A stretch of 64,000 bases of DNA from the NCBI GenBank assembly GCA_037957365.1, contig JARHVA010000006.1, forward strand, positions 11,366,001 to 11,430,000, written 5' to 3'. This document shows, piece after piece, positions 48,200 through 58,624 of this stretch. The position numbers and the translations under genes were made by a program. Each line of letters opens with the position of its first letter. Position 1 is the stretch's first letter. A model generated the notes under the pieces. It saw only the letters and a list, made by a program, of their open reading frames with translations. It was not told the DNA's origin and made no database searches. The DNA is from Torreya grandis. Lineage: Eukaryota; Streptophyta; Pinopsida; Cupressales; Taxaceae.

Positions 48200-49012
48200 T
48201 GTAGACACCTAAATTTCATTTAATGTTGAAATGCACCTATTAACACTAATTCTTCTTCAACAAATTCAAATTCAAATTCATGTCATTTCCCTCCTTATTC
48301 AAATAATTGAATAATTTAAGTTAATCAATTATGCACACTTTTAATCCAAATTTAATTAATAAATCTAGATTTTCTACCTCACCCAGACATCCTCCACTTT
48401 TATCTCCCTCATATGTTGACTCATCCAACCAATCCTTTAACTTTTTCAACTACCCTGTGAGTTACCCCTTGACTTGTCAAACAACTTGATCCGTTCTTGA
48501 TGACTCAACTAACCAACTCCCCTTTCCTCTCAACTAATTGAATTGGTCACCATCCTCATAGACAAGGACTCATTTTCCACCATTGATTATTTAGATAGTT
48601 TAAAATATTCAAATAATCCTCCTTCATTTGATTTATCTTCCAAAAACCTATAAATAGGCATGCAATCTGTCACTCTCGATTATCCACATTCAAGCTAACA
48701 AAGTGTTATCAAAATTTCAAGTGAATTCAAAGTGGATCAAAGCCATCAAGAGTGTATTTGCTTGTCAAAATGTTTTTTATTCTCCATTTGCATTGGAGAA
48801 AGGATTGAGCATCCACATTCCACACAAAGAGCAAATCTACCATTGATTGCACAATAAAGAAGGTAACAAACTTTGCATGTATTTATAAGTAGTTCTTTTA
48901 CTAGTTTAGTTTATTTATTTGTTATTGTTCTATCTTGAGATTATTTGAGTTTAGATTAGGATTAAGAGCATTTGATTTCTTAATTTAGTTGTATCTAGAT
49001 TTCCTTGATACA
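48200..49012 (+). repeat. LTR A
   Basis: TGTAGACACCTAAATTTC...TTGATACA with a TATA box at 48649-48656. Partner of 56872-57685, with only scattered differences. Confidence 0.8.
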
Positions 49013-49014
49013 TT

Positions 49015-49033
49015 TTGGCATGCCCAATGGGAC
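49015..49033 (+). promoter_or_regulatory. Primer-binding region after LTR A
   Basis: TTGGCATGCCCAATGGGAC follows the LTR end by two bases; the same place after LTR B reads TTGGCACGCCTGATGGGAC. The layout is like the TGGCGCCCACCGTGGGAC-type sites of plant gypsy elements. The tRNA is not assigned. Confidence 0.5.
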
Positions 49034-51100
49034 TTTCTCTCATCTTTTACATATCACAATCATCATAGGTGCATTTAGAAGTATTTTTCAATTGATATTT
49101 ATAGTTTTTCTTGTGTATATATATTTGATCTTGGTCTCGGTTGTTTTGTTTGTAGTTATAGGTCTTTATAGTGTTTTCAGTTATGTTGTATGTATTTTCT
49201 GTGTAACTGTGAAATGGAAGACATTGGCAGTGAAATTGCAGCTGATAACTACAAAATCATCATTTTACCTATTTTTACAGCCTTTTTGTCACTTTTATTG
49301 TTTCAAGCATCTTTTTGTTTCAATTTTGGTTTCTCCTATTCTTTCTATATTCTACCACTTAGTGTTTTTGGAAAACTATAAAATAAGAGAGTCTGATAGC
49401 GAAATCATTAGGTATAACTATGAAATTATTTAGTGTGATTTTAGGTCTTTTCACTATTTTATCCCTCTCAGCATCTTTTTATTTCATTTATAACATGTTA
49501 TGTGCTTTTTTCTTTTTTTGATGCTTTATTTTTGAAAAACTGCAAATGCAAAGAACCGAGCAACGAAATTGTAGATTTTACCTATGAATTTGATGAACTG
49601 GATTGTGAAATCATTTAAAAACTATGAAATCATTATGCCTTATTTTTTGTTTTCTCTTAACAGTGAAATTATGCATGATGGAAATGAAATTGAACCTTTT
49701 AACCATGAAATCGAAGAACATACTAGCAAATTTGGTGAACTAAACTATGAAATCATTAAATAACAATGAAATTGTTTTGTTTTAGTTTTCCATATTCTGT
49801 TGATTTCTTATTGCTAACACATTGATAATTTCACATTTTTATTTGATTATGTATTTAAGAATTCACCACAAAGACTTATTTTCATTATGTTTTTGGTGGG
49901 TTTTTTTGTTGTAGGTTATCTTGACTCTTAGCCAAACACAAACTCTCTAACAAATTGTTTGCATGTTGCAAGTCTAAGAAATGTTGCAAACAACTAAAAA
50001 TAAAACCAAAATCTTTGCATCTTTATTTTTAACATTTTTTATTTTGATTCAAGTTTGATTGTTAGTAATTAACTCATATTTGATTTTCATGGAGTAATTT
50101 ATTTCCCTTGTACAACATTGTGTGTGTGTTATAAGGTTATGTATGTTCTTCCCTTAACATCACATTGATGGCGATACTTGATAATCAAATACAAATTTAC
50201 AACTTTTGTGTTATATTTGTGTGCATGTTCTTCCCTTGGTGTCACATTGGTGATGATACCTAGGATTCAAAGATAAGTATTAACTTTTTTATTTTATTTT
50301 TATAGGGGCTCTATCGACCGTAGATTTTACCACCATGTGATAGGTCAAACCCCGTGTACTGATGGGGTATATAAATTAAGTGTCAACTATTTCAAATGCC
50401 TAAGTGGTTGTGTGTTTTAAGTACATTATGTTGTGAGGGGATTTCATACTTCAATACCTAGGGTTTTAAAAGTTGTCAACACAATGAAACCCCTATGGTT
50501 GTGTTGGGAATGTTTGGAAAAAACCCAATAGTTTGTGTTCACTTAATCAATTTTTTCCATGAAATTAAGCCTCATCAAACCGAAAGGTATATAGAAGGAC
50601 TCCCCTAGATGAACTTGTGAAAACTTTAAACCTAGGTAAGCTTATTTGCCATTCAAATTTGGTGCACCGATTAATGGTTAGTGTCAAAAGGTTACTTTAC
50701 ACACACCCTTGAAACCAGACTTAGCGGGCCATGGTAATAACAAGATCTTCTATGGTCATTGCATTGAAATATTAAGCTACAACTAAGGGTATGAACAAGT
50801 AAGTGACATCGGAAGACCCAAAAGTTATTCATGACCTTAAGCTTAGATTTTCATCTTTTTATGCAATTGTGTGATTGATTAAAGTATGATTTATTTGTTG
50901 TTTCCTTGTGATTTACCACATGTTGAATAATCCTTAAGTGAAAATAAAGTTATTTTAAGTCTTAAAACTATCAAAAATCTTAAAATCCAACTTTCCAAAG
51001 TTAAAACTCAAACAAAATTTAGTTAGTAATCAAAATCTTTAGTCGCTTTGGTTCTTGTTCTTAGTTTAAGTTTTTTGTTGAGTCAAATAATTCTTTTAGC
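49034..51100 (+). other. Long leader of the tandem retrotransposon
   Basis: No gene with support. T-rich sequence gives hydrophobic open frames (49005-49433). It carries many copies of AACTATGAAATCATTA-like words. 49034-50065 is repeated at 57706-58624 plus 62054-62157. Confidence 0.55.
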
Positions 51101-51101
51101 T

Positions 51102-53485
51102 ATGTCGCCCATAACAAGGCACATGGCCATGCTCAATTATCCTAATACAAGGGCTGCACCTTTTGGTAATGACCCTTTTCAATTCAGTAGCTAAGACCAT
51201 CATATAGAAATACATGAAATTACTAAATACGAGGAAGGAGGGGGGGCATACCAAGATGAGGGTAGTCCAAAAACTATTTTACCTCATACTTCCATTAACT
51301 AGTACATAACGACCAATAAAAATTAAGTTTTGTTTCAAGCTTTGAGCTTAGGATACAAATTCCCACCTGATTTTGATGTATAAAACTTACAATGCTTGAT
51401 TGAAAGTAAAGAGCCTTTGTCTTCCATTCATGAGCAATCCACACTAAAAGGTTCTTTATAGGGTATTAAATCCCTCATAAGATATTAAAATCCCAATCCC
51501 CATATCTCTTAAGACAAAGGGAAAGCCATCCTTCATGAGGAATCCTCCCAAGCAAGTAATGGGTTTTCTATGGAAACCCATGCACACCATATTAACCAAG
51601 AAATTATGAATCTTCAATTCCATCAAGCAAATAATCCTTATGGCAAACCAAATCTTAACCATCCCAATGTGAGTGTGAATGCCAATTCACCCTCATATGT
51701 CAATCCAACCAATCTGAGCTTGGACGTTCATTCAAGTTCACCAATCACAAATCCAACTCACTAAATCTTGAATGTTCATTCAAGTTTACCAATCATGCAT
51801 CCAAACAATCCAAACTTGAATATAATTTCAAGTTTACCAAACCCAAATCCAATCACCATAAACTTCAATATACATTCAAGTTTACAAATCTATGATCCAT
51901 CCACTTTGAGCTCGAATATTCATTCAAGCTCACAAATCAACCCAAATCCAAGTCTTCATGGCTCACCAATCATCATCAATATAAATCAAAATCTAAGTTT
52001 AAATAATCATTGTAGTTCACCAATCCACCCATCTGTATCAAATCCAAGCTTGGTCATTACTTCAAGTATGCTCACCAATCTTAATCAAAATGGTAGTTTA
52101 GGAAGTTTGCTTAATCAATTTTCTCATTATGATTCTCTAGTAGGGTTAGTTCCATCCAATCCAGCTCTAACTTCACCTAGCATTAATTCACTCAACATTA
52201 ACTCCAACCCTAACCATTCATTCAACCCTAACACCCATGTTAACCATATGAGTAGTTCACATCCAAATCAAAACCTAAGTCAAACTAACCCAAATAACCT
52301 TAACCTAAATACAAACCATAACCCAAATAACTTAAACTTGAACACAAACCCTAACCTCTAACCATAACACAAACCCAAACCAATTTGAACCAAACCAATT
52401 CAATCCTAACTTAAATATGAATTCTAACCCATCAAGGTTTAACTATAACACAAATCCAAGTCAACTTAACCCCAACTTGTTAAACCAATCCAACTTTAAC
52501 TATAATACTAATCCAAACCCCACAAACTTTAACTTTAACACCAACCCTAATCCAACAAACTTTAACTTTAACACAAACCCAAACCCACATGTTCCAAATC
52601 TCAACTTTGCAGGCAACTCCAATCTAATGGCATTTAATTTCAACACCAACCTTAATCTAAAAAACCTTAGCTTTAACACTAACTTGAACAATCCCAAACA
52701 CTTTGTAAATCCACAAAACACTATTTTTTCTAACCAACCTCCTAATAACTTCAACCCACCACTTAACTAATTTTCACAAAACCGCACTAACACATATCCA
52801 CTCATAGGTCAACCATCCAACTTTTATACTTCTTCAATTCAAATGATTCAACTATCACCATACTTTATCCAGAAAAAATAAAACATGAAAGATAGGGTTC
52901 AAGGCTTGTAAGATGGTACTCATTCTCAGCACCAATAATTTAAAATTTAAAGAAATTTTTTTATACCCCCATGACTTAAGTACCATGACAACACATCTCC
53001 CTAAGTATTTTGAACTCCCAAAATTTGACAAATGTAAAGGTAAGGGATATACTAAGGATCAACTTACATGGTTATATCATGCATGTGCAGATGTTGCTTA
53101 TAACAATGAGTATATGTTACAATTATTTCCACAAAGTCTCAAGGGTCAAGCCCTCAAATGGTTTTCATGACTCCCTAAAGGATTAATTTTCACTTTTGAG
53201 GACCTTTATGAGAAGTTTGTTCATCACTTTTCTTATAATAATGAAAAGGACTTGACCACCTTAGACCTGCATAACACCAAACAACATAATGGTGAAACCA
53301 TTACTTCCTTCTTACAAAGATGGCAAGCATTGACAAGTCATTTTATGTGGTCATTTCCTGAAACTAAACTTGTGGATATATTTATGACTAATCTCAACTC
53401 AGACTTGAGACATCACTTATTACTCCTTTGCCCAAGGTCATTTGATGTAATTATTGAAAAAGGGTCCAAAGTAAATGCACATTAA
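51102..53485 (+). pseudogene. Decayed gag: Asn-rich N-terminus and capsid
   Basis: The ATG at 51102 (SPITRHMAMLNYPNTRAAPF) opens a frame soon broken by stops. From 51660 to 52770 two long frames encode an extreme Asn/Pro/Ser-rich region (HSSLPIMHPNNPNLN and NFNTNPNPTNFNFNTNP repeats). From 52990 the capsid begins: LPKYFELPKFDKCKGKG, WLYHACADVAYNNEYML, FPQSLKGQALKWF, then after a stop FEDLYEKFVHHF and QHNGETITSFLQRWQAL, the conserved retrotransposon-gag pattern (F..SL.G.A..WF / ...ES...F..R). At least three frame changes and several stops make it a pseudogene. Confidence 0.75.
51660..52770 (+). repeat. Asn/Pro-rich coding repeat in gag
   Basis: Imperfect repeats of AACTTTAACTTTAACACAAA-like and CATTCAAGTTCACCAATC-like units (period mostly 30-60 bp) encode NFNFNTNPNP- and VHSSSPITNP-type peptides. 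The minus-strand ORF 52500-52754 is its shadow. Confidence 0.75.
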
Positions 53486-53940
53486 TCAATAAACATGTTA
53501 TTAATATATTTAATCCCAAGAACAATTATTCAAAGCAACCTAAAAAACCCAAGTTCTTTACCAAGAATAAGGACATTGTTGGAGACGGTGTGACCGATGT
53601 TAAGCAAATTTAAACCTGCCAAGAAAATAACAAACTTACACCCAACCCATTAACAACATAACCATCCCTAGTGGTCAACCAAGACAAGGAAAACCCAAAT
53701 GTAAGTTCACATAATTGGGTGATACTTACAAAAATGGTTTTTGAAATTTGGCCCATGCTAACATGATAATTTGGCCTAACACCAAACCTTTTGAAGATAA
53801 CATCTCCAAACCCTATTGGTACAAAGAAGATGACTATTATGAATATCATAAGATAAAGGGACATTCTACCAATAGGTGTATGCATCTCAAACACTATGTC
53901 CAAGACCTCATCGATCGAGGGGACATAGCCATCAAAAACC

Positions 53941-54072
53941 TGTAGGAATGCTTGCCGTTGCGCCAAAAGGTCGACCTGTTAACGCCCGATACAAACCCCA
54001 GATAAGTACCCACGGGAGGCTGTTAGTCCATGTCACGAATCCCTAAGGGGGATGCTGGCGATTAGTCCAACA
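53941..54072 (-). repeat. TRIM 3' LTR
   Basis: 132 bp, TG...CA on the minus strand; contains TTTT followed by the A-box-like TGGCGCAACGG (minus strand, 53965-53955). Confidence 0.92.
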
Positions 54073-54097
54073 ATCTCCCCCTCAGCATCACCCGAGG

Positions 54098-54157
54098 GGA
54101 TTCGAACCCGTGACCACGGCTCTGATACCAATTGTAGGAATGCTTGCCGTTGCGCCA
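54098..54157 (-). promoter_or_regulatory. tRNA-like A box and B box across the TRIM LTR/PBS junction
   Basis: On the minus strand TGGCGCAACGG (54157-54147) fits the A-box pattern TRGYNNANNNG, and GGTTCGAATCC (54108-54098) is a perfect B box (GGTTCGANNCC). The two start 49 bases apart, within the usual range. TTTT lies immediately upstream of the A box, in both LTRs. Pol III use is inferred, not shown. Confidence 0.6.
54119..54130 (-). promoter_or_regulatory. TRIM primer-binding site
   Basis: TGGTATCAGAGC on the minus strand, a perfect complement of the plant initiator-Met tRNA 3' end, two bases from the LTR. Confidence 0.92.
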
Positions 54158-54264
54158 AAAGGTCGACCTGTTAACGCCCGATACAAACCCCAGATAAGTA
54201 CCCACGGGAGGCTGTTAGTCCATGTCACGAATCCCTAAGGGGGATGCTGGCAATTAGTCCAACA
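54133..54264 (-). repeat. TRIM 5' LTR
   Basis: 132 bp, identical to the 3' LTR except for one transition (near 54252). A-box-like TGGCGCAACGG at 54157-54147. Confidence 0.92.
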
Positions 54265-55090
54265 AAACCAACCATCCATGACATCCAACAATCAAAAGTT
54301 GGGGATATATCAAGACCCATTCCCCAAACATGAGCAAGGAAAAGGTAAACAAAATCAAGAACAACTCGGAGTGAGTAATGTCAACCAAGCTAATCATCCT
54401 TTCGACTCTATATTTAATAGTGTTGATTTTATGCACAATCATGTTAATTTCATTACTTTGCAATCCCAAAATTATGTTGTTACTACAAGGCATGCAAAAC
54501 TTACCATTCCTAGTGTATCGTTGTCTAATGTTGAATGCAAATATAACATTATTGATCATCTTGAGAAGATGCCCACAAGCATTTACATCTTAGACCTTCT
54601 TGAGACTTCACTTCTATATAAAGACATTCTGTAAAAAGTCTTTCAAGAGTTCAGTGTCTTGCAAGACATCAACCCCTCAAGCTTAAAAGCATTATTCGGC
54701 AATTTGTCCACTAATAATCAGGTTATATTTGACCACCTTCTTGAGACTTCACTTATATATAAAGACATTTTGTAAAAAGTCTTTTAAGAGTTCAGTGTCT
54801 TGCAAGACATCAACCCCTCAAGCTTAAAAGCATTATTTGGCAATTTGTCCACTAACAATCAGGTTACATTTGACCATTCTGATGTCTCCCCTTTGGGATC
54901 TGTTTAAAATCTTCCATTGTATATATAAGTTATTATCTATAGGCACAAGGTAAAGAGGGGGTTTATAGACAAAGGCTTGATATTAAATTTATGTACATTG
55001 AGGCTAATTAATCACTTAGGATATTCAAAAACAACATTAGAAACCAACATCATTACTACAAATGCATATGATAATAATTAGTGACAATCC

Positions 55091-55300
55091 ATGGGTACCA
55101 TTTATCTTCCTTTGATGGTGTGGTCCATTATAAAAGAAACACTAATATATGTGCTTGATCTTGATTTACCCTATAACCTACTTCTTGGACATCCATGGAT
55201 ACATTCAATGAACATCATACCCTCCATTCTGCACCAATATTTAAAATTCTCACATGATGGTATGGAAGTAACCATTCAAGGTGATCCTCAACCCTTCTAA
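55091..55300 (+). pseudogene. Retropepsin C-terminal remnant
   Basis: GTIYLPLMVW, YVLDLDLPYNLLLGHPWIHS and IIPSILHQYLKF match the end of the gypsy protease domain (F.VLD....YN.LLGRPWLH......S..H...KF). The active-site D-T/S-G segment should lie upstream and was not found. 55313-55582 continues in the same frame with no recognised domain. Confidence 0.7.
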
Positions 55301-55468
55301 TATTATAAGCTATTGGAAGGTCGATATCAAAAATCTAATCATCTCTCAATTATTGATGACAACTTCACTCCCATCGAGGAATCACCGACACTTGAGAACT
55401 ATGTCCATCTTGATATGTTATTTCAAACACCTCCCCTTGGTGGTTGGATAAATACACCAACTACTTCC

Positions 55469-56871
55469 ATTTCCCTACCTTCAACTTTCCATGGATTTAA
55501 CAAGCACGTAGTAAACATTTCCACACACAAATGCTTATTTAGATGGAAAGGGGTTAAAAAAAATTGCAGTGTGGAGCACTGATGTCCAGTTAATATGGGT
55601 CATCAGTATACAACAAAGGGTCATTTACTAGTATGTGGTGTAGATGATCATTTGTGATTATGTAGCACCTCAATCTTGTATACTTGGAAAACTCATACCT
55701 TGGTTGTTCATCTTAGTTCTACACATGCCTTGCTTCTACAAGCCTCACATCTGCTCTATCTTATGCACCTTGGCCTATCTCTTAGTCTGACTAGTCTTAT
55801 ATTGATTACACATATATCTTATCTTGCCCAAAATGCTTAAAATGTACTTATCTTCTACTTCTAAAAGTTTTGAGCTTGTACCTATTTTGTTACTCACTAG
55901 AGACTAATGTTCAAGACACACAATAACAATAATGTTATTATCTTGCCTCAACGCAAGTGTCCAATGCCCTAAAATCATCCAATTTTCAAATGAAACTTAT
56001 TCCAATGGTTGGCCTAACTGCTTTAATGTAAGTTATCTCCTGATATGATTGTTATAAATATAATATCAACTCTCATTCATTCCTCACCTAATAATCAAAC
56101 CAAAGAGACCAAGGCACTTATCAAAAGCACTCTTTCAATCATGAAATTGATCAAAAGCTTTTCTAATTCCATACCAGTCATAGGTACAACACATCTACAG
56201 GCTTGAAGTACTAAAAAAGTAGTCATAAGGTCTTATTCACCAAGTTACAAGCTAGGTCACTATTGTACTTGTTTTACACACATTTCATGATTCACACACA
56301 AGCCAACACATAAGGGAGAACTACATAAGTCTGAGGCCCTCTTTTGGAGTATTGGTTATGTAGGCATCATCCTTTGATAGTGGGGTCATTGGGGTCAGTT
56401 CGACACCATGTGCCCACTAACCCATTTTTCCCTAAGGTCATATTAAAGATGGAAAGCTAGGGTTTTATCATTTCACAAAAAGTGACAGTACATGACCTAA
56501 ATCTAAATGCACTAGAGTGAAGGTGAAGCAAAACCCATAAGCATCCAGGTGGTTACATCCTATTTTAATAGATATTCTATACATGACACCAGCATCAGAC
56601 TTGGACAGAAACGTTGACATAATCATCTAAGGCTGATGCAACTATTTAGAGAGCCCACTAGATCCAAAATCTAACAATTATTCCAAAATTATCTTTCCAC
56701 CTGCTTTTAGCCTATTCTGTATCCATATTTGCATTAGCATCAAAATAAGCTAAGTACCTTTTTTTATGTCATTTTCTACATCTAACATAATTGTACTTTC
56801 TATTAATAGCTTATCTCAGTTTAATAAATTCAGTATATAGTATATCTAAGTTTAACATTTAAATTGGCCTG
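55469..56871 (+). other. 3' internal tail before LTR B
   Basis: Near-identical to 46791-48199. Non-coding; carries the GGTTATGTAGGCATCATCC module near 56350. Confidence 0.7.
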
Positions 56872-57685
56872 TGTAGACACCTAAATTTCATTTAATGTTG
56901 AAGTACACCTATTAACACTAATTCTTCTTCAACAAATTTAAATTCAAATTCATGTCATTTTCCTCCTTATTCAAATAATTGAACAATTCAAAGTTAATCA
57001 ATTATGCACACTTTTAATCTAAACTTAATTAATAAATCTAGATTTTTTACCTCACCCAGACATTCTCCACCTGTATCTCCCTCATATGTTAACTCATCCA
57101 ACCAATCCTTTAACTTTTTCAACTACCCTGTGAGTCACCCCTTGACTTGTCAAACAACTTGACCCGTTCTTGATGACTCAACTAACCAACTCCCCTTTCC
57201 TCTCAACTAATTGAATTGGTCACCATCCTCATAGACAAGGACTCATTTTCCACCATTGATTATTTAGATAGTTTAAAATATTCAAATAAACCTCCTTCAT
57301 TTGATTTGTCTTCCAAAAACCTATAAATAGGCATGCAATCTGTCACTCTCGATTATCCACATTCAAGCTAACAAAGTGTTATCAAAATTTCAAGTGAATT
57401 CAAAGTGGATCAAAGCCATCAAGAGTGTATTTGCTTGTCAAAATGTTTTTTATTCTCCATTTGCATTGGAGAAAGGATTGAGCATCCACATTCCACACAA
57501 AGAGCAAATCTATCATTGATTACACAATAGAGAAGGTAACAAACTTTGCATGTATTTATAAGTAGTTCTTTTACTAGTTTAGTTTATTTATTTGTTATTG
57601 CTCTATCTTGAGATTCTTTTAGCTTAGATTAGGATTAAGAGCATTTGATTTCTTAATTTATTTGTATATAGATTTCCTTGATACA
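56872..57685 (+). repeat. LTR B
   Basis: 814 bp, TGTAGACACCTAAATTTC...TTGATACA, TATA box at 57322-57329. Followed by a leader like that after LTR A, so another internal region begins here. Confidence 0.8.
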
Positions 57686-58624
57686 TTTTGGCACGCCTGA
57701 TGGGACTTTCTCTCATCTTTTACATATCACAATCATCATAGGTGCATTTAGAAGTATTTTTCAATTGATATTTATAATTTTTTTTGTGTATATACATTTG
57801 ATCTTGGTCTTGGCAATTTTGTTTGTAGTTACAGGTCTTTTTCTAGTGTTTTCAGTTATGTTGTATGTATTTTTTGTGTAACTGTGAAATTGAAGACATT
57901 GGTAGTGAAATCGTAGCTAATAACTACAAAATCATCATTTTACCTATTTTTATAGCCTTTTTGTCACTTTTATTTTTTCAAGCATCTTTCTGTTTCAATT
58001 CTGGTTTCTCCTATTCTTTCTATATTCTACCACTTAGTGTTTTTGGAAAACTACAAAATAAGAGAGTCTGGTAGCAAAATCGTCAGGTATAACTGTGAAA
58101 TTATTTAGTGTGATTTTAGGTCTTTTCACTATTTTATCCCTCTTAGGATCTTTTTATTTCATTTGTAACATGTTATGGCTTTTTATTTTTTCTGATGCTT
58201 TATTTTTGAAAAGCTACAAATTCAAAGAACTGAGCAACGAAATTGTAGATTTTAGCTACAAATTTGATGAACTGAATTGTGAAATCATTTAAAAACTATG
58301 AATCATTATGCCTTATTTTTTGTTTTCTCTTAACAGTTAATTATGCTTGATGGAAGTGAAATTGAACCTTTTAACTATGAAATCGAAGAGCATACTAGTA
58401 AATTTGGTGAACTAAACTATGAAATCATTAAATAACTATGAAATTGTTTTATTTTAGTTTTTCATATTATGTTTTATTGCTAACCTATTGATAATTTCAC
58501 ATTTTTATTTGATTGTGTATTTAAGAATTCAGCACAGAGACTTATTTTCATTATGTTTTTGGTGGGTTTTTTTATTGCAGGTTGCCTTGACTGTTAGCCA
58601 AACATAAACTCTCTAACAAATTAT

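Larger units (their letters stand above)
53941..54264 (-). mobile_element. Complete TRIM retrotransposon, 324 bp
   Basis: Two 132-bp LTRs (53941-54072 and 54133-54264) read TGTTGGACTA...TTCCTACA on the minus strand and differ at one base. A perfect TSD, AAACC, lies at 53936-53940 and 54265-54269. The 60-bp middle holds a perfect 12-base initiator-Met primer-binding site two bases after the 5' LTR, a tRNA-like TTCGAATCC arm, and the polypurine tract TGAGGGGGAGAT. It has no coding capacity and is very young compared with the surrounding gag. Together with the primer-binding site and TSD, this is diagnostic for a terminal-repeat retrotransposon in miniature. Confidence 0.95.
53748..54900 (+). 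pseudogene. Gag zinc knuckle and post-gag region, interrupted by a TRIM
   Basis: 53748-53940 reads YYEYHKIKGHSTNRCMHLKH then YVQDLIDRGDI, the gypsy Cx2Hx4Hx4C knuckle and following helix, with Tyr in place of the first Cys. The TRIM 53941-54264 splits the frame. Afterwards 54278 onward gives YNIIDHLEKMPTSIYILDLL, ETSLLYKDIL and FSVLQDINPSSLKALFGNL, a conserved post-gag block of plant gypsy elements, present twice because of a 141-bp tandem duplication (54601-54741 and 54742-54882). Confidence 0.7.
48200..57685 (+). mobile_element. Gypsy-like LTR retrotransposon with shared LTRs in tandem
   Basis: LTRs 48200-49012 and 56872-57685 (about 813 bp) start TGTAGACACC, carry CTATAAATAGG and end GATACA. 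Both LTRs are followed by the same leader and preceded by the same tail. The unit is therefore part of an LTR-internal-LTR-internal array with a period of about 8672 bp rather than a simple element between TSDs. The internal region has a decayed gag, zinc knuckle and protease tail, but no RT or integrase. A TRIM sits inside gag. The family is related to H and T by LTR start and 3' modules. Confidence 0.8.

Noticed and set aside
49005..49433. 142-codon hydrophobic ORF after LTR A (and 57678-57881 after LTR B)
   Set aside because: It overlaps the LTR end and primer-binding site and is hydrophobic because the leader is T-rich; the second copy is broken at different places.
54098..54165. A genuine tRNA gene
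   Set aside because: No acceptor stem or anticodon arm can be formed; only A-box and T-arm-like parts exist within a TRIM.
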